This document shows, one piece after another, positions 9,001 to 16,980 of a stretch of 17,255 nt of DNA. The notes below the pieces were generated by a model, which saw only the letters and a list, made by a program, of their open reading frames with translations, was not told the DNA's origin and searched no databases. Position 1 is the stretch's first letter. Each line of letters begins with the position of its first letter. A program made the translations under genes and the position numbers. The DNA lies in NCBI GenBank assembly GCA_018985235.1, contig JADGIG010000124.1, positions 1-17,255 on the forward strand, given 5' to 3'. Source of the DNA: Sanchytrium tribonematis (Eukaryota > Sanchytriomycota > Sanchytriomycetes > Sanchytriales > Sanchytriaceae).

Positions 9001-11839
9001 TCAATTTACTTCAGTTCAAAGGGTTGAATTATCCAAAGCATTTGTATCTATGTTTGGTACTCTTTCTGAGAATCGAACTCTGGAATACGCTGACATGTCC
9101 TCCGTATTATCGACGCTTGTTAAGCTGAAACCACATGTAAAACTTCCACCATTTTTATTGGCTAATTTAAAATCATTTGACACCTTATTTTATTTGCAAG
9201 AAATGTTCGAGAATGGAGATTTTATCACTGATAGGAAAACTAAATTTTTATTTGCGAATGCATTTGGACAATTGCTAAGGAAAAATAAGGATTACGATCT
9301 TCTTCTTGGATTAGATCAACAGCAATCTTTAACTAGAGGGGCATTACAAGTCATTGAGCTGTTACAGAAAAGCGACTATGAAAATGCACAAATTAGAATA
9401 GAGGAATGTCAATCAAACTTGAAGAAAAACATAAATTTGTCCCCACATGAACTCCACTTGTACAAAGATGAATGGTTATACTGTGCTAAAGAATTGCAGC
9501 AGTGGGAGGTCATTGAGGAAGTCAGTCAGCACGAGGGCTGGGATCATTTGCTTTTTGAATCACAATTTCACACTTTAGATTTTGCTTCGGATGAAAAAGC
9601 AAAATTAAAAATCCCTATTGACCTGGATTTTAAAGAAAAAGCATTTCTGTGTTGTCACTATTTAGTCGAAAGCTTCGAAAATGAGCTATATCTTTCAAAA
9701 TTTAAATCCTTGATTGTAGAAGTTAAAGGTATGTTGTTAACAGCTTTCACTGTAGAAAATGCCAGGCTTTACGTAGAATTACTCGAGTTTCAAAATGTGC
9801 TCAGTACTTTATCCAAAATCACAAACGTAACTACAGCAGTTGAAATGGCTTCACAATTAAATGTGACGTGCTCTTACTTTCGACAAATATTGCCAAATGA
9901 CTACGAAGATGTCTCACATTGGACTGAATTAATAACAATAAGAAAATATATTTTTAATATTATTAATAGGAAATATAGTATTTATCTACCCAATATGCAG
10001 TCAATGGTTGGAAATAATGGTCAGAATGCTCTGGCGTTTAAAGGGTTTCATGAACTTGCGTGGACTTTCAATCGATTAGCAAAGGTATACAGAAAAAGAG
10101 ACCTTCACGAGCATTGTATTAATACATTGAATTTGGTCTACAGCTTGCCAAACATCGAATTACAGGAAGCTTTTCTTAAGCTAAAGGAACAAGCAAAATT
10201 GTATTTAAAAGATCCCGATTTAGCTGGAAATGGTCTGGAATTAATTAAAACTACCAATACACATTATTTTAGCACAGCAAATAAGGCAGAATTTCTCGTT
10301 TTTAAGGGCAGATATCTAGAGGTGTGTAATAGAGAACCAGAGGCAGCGGAAGCGTTTATGAGTGCGACAACTACAGATCCCGACTTTCCGAAAGGATGGT
10401 CTTATTGGGCCCGCTTTCATTTGAAACAAGATTTGACCAGCGACATTCACCTTAAAAATGCCATAATATGCTTCGTGAACGCCTTAATTTGCAAGGAGGA
10501 GAAAATAAGATTCAAGGACGCCACTTTACTGCTTTGGTTGTTAACCACTAATATCGAGAATCCAATTTTGAAGGAATGCATGAGTAATGCCGATAAAATG
10601 GGCATTCATCAGTTTATGCATCATATTCCGGAGCTACTTCATATTTACAAATCCAAGTATTTGAAGGATTTTGCGCATCAACTACTTATCAAACTATTTA
10701 AAGCACGTCCTGCTGTTGTGTTTCCATATTTGATACTTAAGGAGAAAGACAGAGAGTTACAGGCGCTTCTTAGTCACATTTTGTCTGATCAGCCTATAAT
10801 CTTCCAGTCTTTAAGTTCTATTTATCAGCATTTTATCAACATAAACTCTGAATGTATGAAGCAAACTGGTCCATTTTTTAAGTCGGAACAAATAGAATTA
10901 AATATGCCATCGTTACTCAGAAATTTCGAATACGGGTCATTTGCAGAAGTGACAGTTCCTTGTTTTTACACAAAACACAGCATTTATACACAAGCACCAA
11001 TTATTGTAAATTTTAAAAATTTGAGAAGTGTTCATAACAAACAAATTTTGACTCTAAACGCCAGTAACGGTCTTGATTACCAATACGAAATCGAAGATAC
11101 AAAGTGTGAATACCCTTATTTTAGAACTAGCCAAGGCTATTGGAAGGTTTGCGATTATTTCACAAAAAAATCATTAGACTTCCTGAAGAGAAAGTGTCCT
11201 CTTCCTACATTTGAAAGAGAATATTTAAAGCAGCATGTGGTGATGTCACTTGCGCCCGAAAATTTATATCTGTCGGAATTCGCTTCATCTTTTGAAGGTT
11301 ACACAAAAGAATCCGAATTTCATACCTTGGTAGAGAAATATAAAACTTCGATTAAGTTTGGGTTATCGACCCAATTGAATTCAAGAAAGTATTGGGAATT
11401 TCGAAAAAAATTTACATATTCCTACTCAATTTTAAACGCTAGTATCTTTGCTCTTAATTTGAACCCTCTTTCGCTTGAGGATTTCACCATGTCTTTGGTA
11501 GATGGCAAATGTTTTTCAAAGGAAAACTTATTTTCACTTCAAAGATCAACCGAGACTGAGTTAATATTTAGATTGACACCTGCTATTCAAGAATTTATTT
11601 CTGTTGTAGGAATACAAGGCTATTTCAAGCAGATGATAATAATTTTTGCTAAAGCTATGGTTGGAAATCATGAATTTCTGCAACTTTTTCTACCTGTTTC
11701 TAATCCTGTCGAGGAATCTCGACTAATAGACAGCAAATTTATCACACTCAGCCGACACAAAATTGACGATATTCTCAGTATCAGTACTAATCCGCGAACG
11801 TTGTACCAGCTTGAAAAAGAGTTCTATTCATTTTTTTAG
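3028..11839 (+). CDS. TRRAP: TRRAP/Tra1 pseudokinase scaffold of SAGA/NuA4-type acetyltransferase complexes (two exons)
   Basis: TRRAP/Tra1 is the catalytically dead PIKK that anchors histone acetyltransferase complexes and contacts transcription activators in the nucleus. Exon 1 (3028-8054) and exon 2 (8074-11839) join in frame to 2930 residues. Most of the first ~1950 residues are helical repeats, as expected of the HEAT ring. A FAT-type region follows; WLYCAKELQQW near 2140 is typical of this family. The kinase-like part, about 2620-2860, contains YWEFRKKFTYSY, then ALNLNP, and later FRLTPAIQEFISVVGIQG, which match TRRAP rather than active PIKKs. No HRD- or DFG-like catalytic motifs are seen. 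The FATC tail ends TNPRTLYQLEKEFYSFF, aligning residue for residue to the TRRAP terminus. The start is the ATG at 3028, just after an in-frame TTG. The protein is some 800-900 residues shorter than human or yeast homologues. Confidence 0.93.
8055..8073 (+). other. 19-nt spliceosomal intron in TRRAP
   Basis: The intron reads GTACTTTTCACTAATTTAG and splits a threonine codon as AC|T (phase 2, residue 1676). It holds CTAAT, a branch-site-like sequence. Retention would end the protein at the intron's own terminal TAG. Removal links two long TRRAP open frames that otherwise lie in different frames, because the second frame is closed by TAA at 8066 above this point. Confidence 0.88.
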
Positions 11840-11861
11840 TAAAATCTCCCTGTTTCTCAAA

Positions 11862-12854
11862 ATGCCATTTTTTAATGAAATAAAATCTGAAAGACGTATA
11901 AATCTTAAAAAATCGCTTGTTATAGACGACATCGGATCCTTCGAGGATCTGTTTTTTATATGCGCTGACAACACATTAAATTTTTTTGACAAATACGGCA
12001 AATTTATATTTAAAGTTAGTTGTAATAAGTATGGGTGTAAACTTGCTCGTCAATTTAAACAAAAGTTATTGTTGGCTAGTAAACCAGACAGGCATATGAT
12101 TAATGATTTAAAAGGTCGAAAAAAGAAAGACGAAGAAATATTTGCCTTGCGACTGCTGTCTCCCAGAAAAGTAGATAGAGGCATACAAGGTAGTTTCGAA
12201 ATGTACTATTTCGGCCCAGAAAAAGAAATATTACATTTTGACTTTTTTTTAGATAGTGGATTAAAAATTATTGCTGCAACTGATGGTGACACCGTCTATT
12301 TTTGGAAAGACTCGGATTCTAATTGTTATCATAAGATTGGTATAATCTCGAGCTTTGTTTCTTTCACAACTAAATATTTTTTCACTATATCTAGTGAGAA
12401 CGAAAATTTCAACATTACTCAATATGATTTTGATGAGCGATGCATGATTTATAATCCTTCTTCTTCTAGGCTACCAATAAGTTCTTCACCACTTAAAGTC
12501 GTTCAATCAAAGGATAATTTGCTCGTAATGACGAAAGACGAGATTGTTTATATTAGTACCAGCAGAGATTTCTTGAAATTTAGTACAAAAATTATAAAGA
12601 CGAAGTATAGCGATATTTTCTTTCCTTCTAATCAATACAAAACCCATACCAGCGTGTTAGATATCCTTAGCGACAAACGAATAATTTGTGCATGTGACCA
12701 AGGCTCAGTTAAAATTTTGAATGAAACCCAATTCAGCAACATACCAGATAAGTACAAAGTGTTTACGTCTGATTGCAAATTCGTCACAGCGAACGCAAAT
12801 AATCGTTCGGTATGTGTAGCAACTCCTTATTCAGCACTCATTTTGAATCTCTAA
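11862..12854 (+). CDS. unrecognised protein with beta-propeller-like repeats
   Basis: I do not recognise a family with confidence. The 330-residue product is rich in short beta-strand-like units such as FFICADNTLNFFDKYGKF near 31-48, KIIAATDGDTVYFWKD near 135-150, and SVLDILSDKRIICACDQGSVKIL near 264-286. These resemble degenerate WD40 blades. A basic patch, KGRKKKDEE, lies at 84-92. The very N-terminus faintly recalls VPS11-type propellers, but the match is too weak to name. The ATG at 11862 is chosen; the frame stays open upstream into TRRAP to 11763, in a different frame from it. The gap to the TRRAP stop is only 22 bp, so its promoter must overlap TRRAP coding sequence or the two are co-transcribed. 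AATAAA follows the stop directly. Confidence 0.78.
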   Translation: MPFFNEIKSERRINLKKSLVIDDIGSFEDLFFICADNTLNFFDKYGKFIFKVSCNKYGCKLARQFKQKLLLASKPDRHMINDLKGRKKKDEEIFALRLLSPRKVDRGIQGSFEMYYFGPEKEILHFDFFLDSGLKIIAATDGDTVYFWKDSDSNCYHKIGIISSFVSFTTKYFFTISSENENFNITQYDFDERCMIYNPSSSRLPISSSPLKVVQSKDNLLVMTKDEIVYISTSRDFLKFSTKIIKTKYSDIFFPSNQYKTHTSVLDILSDKRIICACDQGSVKILNETQFSNIPDKYKVFTSDCKFVTANANNRSVCVATPYSALILNL

Positions 12855-12866
12855 AATAAATTTATT
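12855..12866 (+). terminator. palindromic AATAAA poly(A) signal
   Basis: AATAAATTTATT, a perfect 12-bp palindrome, begins at the base after the TAA stop of the propeller-like gene and lies in the 26-bp gap before the next gene on the same strand. It is the same type of element found between both convergent gene pairs. Confidence 0.55.
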
Positions 12867-12880
12867 GAAAGCCACGTCAA

Positions 12881-13495
12881 ATGGAAAACGCTATAACTAT
12901 AAATCCAAATCAGAATTTAAATACACGATTCTATCTAAAATTACCACAAATGATTACTAATTTACAATCCTTACAAATAAACGAAGGCGCATTTCGTGTC
13001 AGCATAAAAAAATCTAGACTAGCTGAATTATTAGAAAAACAAGAATTATCACCTAGAACAGAAGAATTATGTTGTGTAATAAAGGATTTATTGTCTTGCA
13101 CAATTGATATTCAGATAGTCTACCACTTCAATGAAATATCATCGGAAAACAAATTGAAATTTTTAACCAGTGACATATCACACGAACAAGGCTACAAACT
13201 TTTACAAGCCTGTGTTTTGCTAAAATCTCTTATACGTACTGGATTATTGGAAAATACCAGGCTCTCTGAAGATAGCCTACTAGATATTCTAATACCTCGC
13301 CTATTTGAAATACGGTATGAATTTATTCATAGCGACATTTATTACTGCAAAAAGATCTTTCAATTTCTTCTTGGTATCAAAATACCTACACCTACAGGTA
13401 GTCGGGGAGTAATTTCAGGTGGTACACAAGCCTTGAATAAAAAGAAGCACAACAATAGGCCAAGAAAATTAGAAAACAAAAACTTTTTAGCTTAA
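12881..13495 (+). CDS. small helical protein with a basic tail, family uncertain
   Basis: The 204-residue product has a mainly alpha-helical centre (about 45-165) and a basic, polar tail (KKKHNNRPRK near 188-197). The region SLLDILIPRLFEIRYEFIHS, continuing to a cysteine-containing helix and FQFLLGI, recalls the C-terminal con80 domain of katanin p80, where a leucine-rich LP motif is followed by a cysteine-containing helix. This is by eye and weak; helical tail domains of ribosome-biogenesis WD proteins are another option. The ATG at 12881 is the first in frame, 26 bp after the stop of the preceding gene. Its TAA stop is inside a palindromic poly(A) signal shared with the opposing gene. Confidence 0.82.
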   Translation: MENAITINPNQNLNTRFYLKLPQMITNLQSLQINEGAFRVSIKKSRLAELLEKQELSPRTEELCCVIKDLLSCTIDIQIVYHFNEISSENKLKFLTSDISHEQGYKLLQACVLLKSLIRTGLLENTRLSEDSLLDILIPRLFEIRYEFIHSDIYYCKKIFQFLLGIKIPTPTGSRGVISGGTQALNKKKHNNRPRKLENKNFLA

Positions 13496-13509
13496 TAAAT
13501 TAATTTATT
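13494..13509. terminator. 16-bp palindromic bidirectional poly(A) signal overlapping two stop codons
   Basis: AATAAATTAATTTATT is a perfect palindrome that fills the 9-bp gap between two convergent genes and includes or overlaps both TAA stops. On each strand an AATAAA overlaps the stop codon of the gene read on that strand. This implies almost no 3' UTR before the signal and overlapping 3' ends of the two transcripts. Confidence 0.65.
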
Positions 13510-14434
13510 TCACAGATTCATTGATTTCTGACTCAAATGTGGATCGAATCGGGGATGTATATGGGGCTTGGAAGCAAATGGTGATACTTTGCTTTTCAAT
13601 GTCATTTATAGATAAGTTGGCTATAGATGGGTCATATGTAGAAATTGATAATTGTTCCACTCTACTGGATTCAAGGTCCGAAAAAAGACTTGGATTGCTT
13701 CCAATTTTTTCAGAATGTTCCAAACTATATATTTGTGACTCATCATAAAAATATCGAGAGGACCGCCTAGAAGTTCCGTCAGGATTCTTTAAGAATAAAA
13801 ACGATGGTAAAAGTTTCCTACTAATTCTTTGAGATACTCTCATTGCTCTCTCAATTATAGGTGATCGCAATTCTTCATAAAATTCTATTTCACTCTCCGT
13901 AACTGCACTAGAGGATAGTCTTGAGGAGAACTCTGTTAGTTCGGTGGGTTCTGCAGCAGTTTTCAAGGTCGTGATATCTAAATTTTCATAAATATTTATA
14001 TTTAGTGAAGGTTCTTTAGAATAAATTACAATATCAGAGGCCGCTGCCTCATTTTCTCCAGAACTGTCATCTTTTTGATTAGCTAAAGAATCAATTATAT
14101 CATAATAAGAATTTTCAAGTAGTTTTGGTGTTCTGGGGCTTTCTTTATTCCTGCCCTTAATTTGGGGTAATTTTATTTTTGCAAAAAATCTTTGGATTTG
14201 ATGCCTGCTTTTTATTAAACACCCAATTATAATTATTAAAAATAAAATTCCAACTATTACATATGTATAATCAATATTGACCACATCTGGATATTGGACT
14301 TGGGGGCTTTGTGGCTTCGACTCCGAATCTTCCAAATTTGATTTAGTAGCATCCGGTGATGGGTCAGCGGTAGTGAATACTATCCGACTAGCGTTCATAG
14401 AATTTGCAGTATTATTTATGAGTTGAGATACCAT
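13505..14434 (-). CDS. single-pass membrane protein with tyrosine-based motifs in its tail
   Basis: No family is recognised. With the ATG at 14434 the product has 309 residues: a ~55-residue N-terminal domain with N-glycosylation sequons at Asn7 and Asn14, one strong membrane segment at about 56-75 (YTYVIVGILFLIIIIGCLIK) flanked by SRHQ on its C-terminal side, and a long polar, Ser/Glu-rich tail. Positive charges after the segment favour an outside N-terminus and a cytoplasmic tail. The tail has three YxxΦ motifs: YDII (Tyr111), YENL (Tyr149) and YEEL (Tyr186), suited to adaptor-mediated sorting or tyrosine phosphorylation. An in-frame extension starts only at TTG (14479). There is no clear signal peptide in this frame, but a signal-like open frame lies just upstream in another frame. 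The true N-terminus is therefore uncertain. Confidence 0.8.
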   Translation of the reverse strand: MVSQLINNTANSMNASRIVFTTADPSPDATKSNLEDSESKPQSPQVQYPDVVNIDYTYVIVGILFLIIIIGCLIKSRHQIQRFFAKIKLPQIKGRNKESPRTPKLLENSYYDIIDSLANQKDDSSGENEAAASDIVIYSKEPSLNINIYENLDITTLKTAAEPTELTEFSSRLSSSAVTESEIEFYEELRSPIIERAMRVSQRISRKLLPSFLFLKNPDGTSRRSSRYFYDESQIYSLEHSEKIGSNPSLFSDLESSRVEQLSISTYDPSIANLSINDIEKQSITICFQAPYTSPIRSTFESEINESVK

Positions 14435-14475
14435 TGAAAGTCTCAAACGAACGACGTTTATAATTTTATTGGTGT

Positions 14476-14529
14476 TCAATGCTGTTGAAAACGACGTGTT
14501 CCGAACAAAACAAGTGACAAGATCATCAT
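14476..14529 (-). other. 17-codon upstream open frame encoding a signal-peptide-like sequence
   Basis: Just before the membrane-protein gene, an ATG ATG start encodes MMILSLVLFGTRRFQQH and a stop. Its hydrophobic run followed by arginines resembles the start of a signal peptide. It is out of frame with the gene. It may be a regulatory upstream frame, or a first exon whose junction I could not place: 19 nt would not restore the frame, and no suitable 17- or 20-nt GT-AG segment is seen. Confidence 0.35.
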
Positions 14530-14559
14530 TCTAGATTTAAATAACGACTTGAATCCAAA

Positions 14560-16083
14560 TTATTCGCATTTATTAAATACTATTATAGATTCTACATGAT
14601 TTGTTTGCGGAAATAAATCAACTGGCTGGATTGTTAAAATTGTATATTTAGGCCTATCAACCCTAAAATCTTTGTCGAAATTCGAAACATAATCGAACCA
14701 AATGCCATTCATAATGTACCTGACGTCTCTGACTTGAGCGTATAAACCACATGCAATATAAATGATTGTCTTAGGACCAAAATCCATTAATTGATCTAAG
14801 TAAGCTTTTGTTGACCCTTTCCTTGGCGGGTCCATGATAACAGTAGTGTCTTCAGGTTTTGCTGTTATTTTGCTAAATATAGCTTCAGCAGATCCTTCGA
14901 TAAAAGTACAATTCGTAATATTATTATCAACCGCATTTTGAATTGCATTTTCAATAAAATTTCGTGCCACTTCTATGCCATACACATGCTCAACTTTCTG
15001 AGCACAGCACAGCGCAAATAAACCAACACCGCAATAAGTATCAAGAAGTATTTTAGTATTGATCTGACTCTTAACAAAATTTACAAAATCTGGCAAAATA
15101 ACAGAATTGTTTTGGAAAAATGAATTAGAGGTGAGTGAAAACTGTATCTCATTGACATTAATCGTAATTTCGGATTTGGGATCGGATATAACGTATGACA
15201 TTTCGTCGTAACTATTGATATCCCATGAATCTTTCGTTCCTTCTCGCAATAATAAAGTGGCACCCATTTTGGGTTTCTCGATTTTGGCTTTAACCTCAAG
15301 TCTTAATCTAGAATATGTACTATTCATACTTTCACTTCCTAGGGAGCATTCTTCAACATCCAATACTTTTCTACTATCAAAGTAATTAAATCCAATCGGA
15401 AGGTCTGCCATTTCAAGATCTCTCGGCTTATCATAGTGTGGTGTCAATTTTGTACGATATCGATACTCTCTAGGAGATCGTATAGGGCTGTTGACAGGTG
15501 TATCAATGTCGAGCCTACTAAATGCATCTTTGACTTGACACCATTTCAGACGAAGCTGTTCATCGTACGGTATGTGTTGAAGCTGACAACCTGCACATTT
15601 TCCAAAGTATTGGCAGGGCGGAGAAACTCGTAAAGGTGCCGGTTTCACGACTTCGGTTATTTTGGCTTTAAAATACATCTGGCAATCTCTGTAAATATTA
15701 ACTTTGACAATGTCTCCCAAGGCCACGAAAGGCACTAGAACTGCTTGCTCAAAATGTATTCCCACACCAGAATTACCCGAAGGCGAAATTTCTAAAATTT
15801 TGATTTCTGTATCAATATTAACTGGTTCGCCAAAGGGATCTAATTGCTCATCTATTTCTAGACCATTTCTGTTGTAAAAATCAGACAAAAACATGAATGT
15901 GAACGGAATTGACGGATCGTAATTCAATCTTTTGTTTCTTACTCTTTTTTGATTTTTCATTTTTGGAAAAGAAAATCCATCAACAAGCGGATCACTCTCA
16001 TTTTCAGTAAAATCTGGATGGTTTAATGGCATTGGCCGAACAGGTTTAAGCATTTGTACACAATTTTTGACTATTTTTGACAT
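14560..16083 (-). CDS. TRM2: tRNA (uracil-5-)-methyltransferase, Trm2/TRMT2 family
   Basis: Enzymes of this TrmA/RumA family make 5-methyluridine at position 54 of the tRNA T-loop using S-adenosylmethionine. The 507-residue protein has a TRAM-like RNA-binding domain at about 90-150. The cysteine cluster follows: Cys157, Cys163 and Cys166 in CQYFGKCAGCQLQHIPYDEQ, plus Cys246; in RumA the matching residues bind a 4Fe-4S cluster. The Rossmann part has DTYCGVG (348-354) and DPPRKG (418-423). The catalytic nucleophile is Cys445, set in IACGLYAQVRD, where most relatives have SC(N/D)P. The general base motif NHVE ends at Glu498. The start is the ATG at 16083; the frame above it begins only at GTG. 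No extra RRM, as in TRMT2A, is present. AATAAA is formed by the Asn-Lys codons near the end. Confidence 0.94.
   Translation of the reverse strand: MSKIVKNCVQMLKPVRPMPLNHPDFTENESDPLVDGFSFPKMKNQKRVRNKRLNYDPSIPFTFMFLSDFYNRNGLEIDEQLDPFGEPVNIDTEIKILEISPSGNSGVGIHFEQAVLVPFVALGDIVKVNIYRDCQMYFKAKITEVVKPAPLRVSPPCQYFGKCAGCQLQHIPYDEQLRLKWCQVKDAFSRLDIDTPVNSPIRSPREYRYRTKLTPHYDKPRDLEMADLPIGFNYFDSRKVLDVEECSLGSESMNSTYSRLRLEVKAKIEKPKMGATLLLREGTKDSWDINSYDEMSYVISDPKSEITINVNEIQFSLTSNSFFQNNSVILPDFVNFVKSQINTKILLDTYCGVGLFALCCAQKVEHVYGIEVARNFIENAIQNAVDNNITNCTFIEGSAEAIFSKITAKPEDTTVIMDPPRKGSTKAYLDQLMDFGPKTIIYIACGLYAQVRDVRYIMNGIWFDYVSNFDKDFRVDRPKYTILTIQPVDLFPQTNHVESIIVFNKCE
14569..14574 (-). terminator. AATAAA poly(A) signal inside the methyltransferase coding end
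   Basis: The Asn-Lys codons near the C-terminus of the methyltransferase spell AATAAA 6 nt before the TAA stop, the same arrangement as in the ArfGAP gene. Function is inferred from position. Confidence 0.45.
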
Positions 16084-16137
16084 TGTACTTGTTTCCACCC
16101 TTCTCCTTCGATAAACAGAAATTTGTCATTTTTAACA

Positions 16138-16143
16138 TTTATT
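16138..16143 (-). terminator. AATAAA overlapping the HUS1 stop codon
   Basis: The stop and following bases of the HUS1 gene read TAATAAA, so the hexamer begins inside the stop codon. This is the same geometry as at 13494. Confidence 0.5.
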
Positions 16144-16870
16144 AAACAGCAGCAATGGTATCTAGGCTTATCAGCAGCCACCCGTGGTTGGGTAAATCTA
16201 CACAAAGTCCGAAAAAGTCTTCACTTAAACAGCCTATTGAATTTTCTATAGGAGACTTGAAAAGTCGAGCTAGAGCAGAACTGAGAACAGTAGCTGTGAT
16301 AATAGCAGAGTTATCTTGATGCAACTCAATAATCTCGATAGGCAGAGAGATTGTTGTTTGTGATTCTGGTTCTGACTGTTCTAGTTTAAGGCAGTTTCCA
16401 ACTGAAATTTTAACTTGGTTTCCTAAAGTCGAAAGTACTGTGGTATAGTTTCTTAGATCTGGAAGCTTGAATTTAAGACATTCTGGGAATTCAGATTCGT
16501 CTCTAAAAGTAGTCGGATGTAGTAAATCAACCTCACAAGTAAACGTGTATTGATTATAGAAGCATTTTAATTTTGGTCCTTTTACGAGAATTAGCTCAAA
16601 AGTGTCAAAAGGCTTAAATTTAGCTGCCATTTTTTGTAAAACGGGCTGTTTAATTTGTATTCCGATACATTGGGCATCTTTGTATATGTGCTTACTGCTT
16701 AAATCGATTGAATTAAAAACACTGATTTGCCCAAACATGGCTTCAGTGTAAAATATAGAGCAATCTTCGGTAAATAAAAAGTATATGCTTTCTTGAGCTG
16801 ATGTGTTTTTAATTAGATGGTCTATAGATTTTTGAAAAATAGCATTGTCAACTGCAGCCCGAAATCTCAT
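16142..16870 (-). CDS. HUS1: HUS1 checkpoint clamp subunit
   Basis: HUS1 is one of three PCNA-like subunits of the 9-1-1 ring that is loaded at damaged DNA and activates ATR signalling. The 242-residue product begins MRFRAAVDNA, matching the MKFRA start of known HUS1 proteins, and continues with the expected first helix and a YFLFTEDCSIFYTEA strand pair. The domain linker lies near 115-135, and the C-terminal helix ITATVLSSALARLFKSP (190-206) aligns with the last helix of human HUS1 before the closing strands (WLLISLD). The length is slightly under that of human HUS1 (280). The ATG at 16870 is preferred over a TTG four codons earlier because of the MRFRA start. A hexamer inverted repeat lies 30 bp upstream. 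The call rests on overall pattern and the N-terminus rather than a single motif. Confidence 0.82.
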   Translation of the reverse strand: MRFRAAVDNAIFQKSIDHLIKNTSAQESIYFLFTEDCSIFYTEAMFGQISVFNSIDLSSKHIYKDAQCIGIQIKQPVLQKMAAKFKPFDTFELILVKGPKLKCFYNQYTFTCEVDLLHPTTFRDESEFPECLKFKLPDLRNYTTVLSTLGNQVKISVGNCLKLEQSEPESQTTISLPIEIIELHQDNSAIITATVLSSALARLFKSPIENSIGCLSEDFFGLCVDLPNHGWLLISLDTIAAV

Positions 16871-16900
16871 TGGGAGTTTCAATGTCAGTCTCCATATATT

Positions 16901-16914
16901 CTCACTAAAGTGAG
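16901..16914. promoter_or_regulatory. inverted repeat upstream of HUS1
   Basis: CTCACT and AGTGAG form perfect 6-bp arms around a 2-bp spacer, 30 bp upstream of the HUS1 ATG. The position and the GC content, higher than its surroundings, suggest a binding site for a dimeric protein, but a single occurrence is weak support. Confidence 0.3.
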
Positions 16915-16934
16915 CAACTTTCGCTAACTGAATA

Positions 16935-16940
16935 TTTATT
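16935..16940 (-). terminator. AATAAA downstream of the 51-residue gene
   Basis: An AATAAA on the minus strand lies about 40 nt after the stop at 16981, within an AT-rich stretch. It is the only such signal between that small frame and HUS1, so it fits the end of a short transcript. Confidence 0.35.
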
Positions 16941-16980
16941 TATATTATATTTTCAGTGTATCAATAACAGTGACAACTCA

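Noticed and set aside
11862-13495. The propeller-like and 204-codon genes as one split katanin p80
   Set aside because: No short GT-AG segment joins them across the TAA at 12852, an AATAAA palindrome lies between them, and the first protein does not resemble the katanin p80 propeller.
14476-14529. A 14-nt GT-AG intron joining the signal-like frame to the membrane protein
   Set aside because: GTCGTTTTCAACAG would restore frame, but 14 nt is below any intron size seen here and below known spliceosomal limits. Left as an open question.
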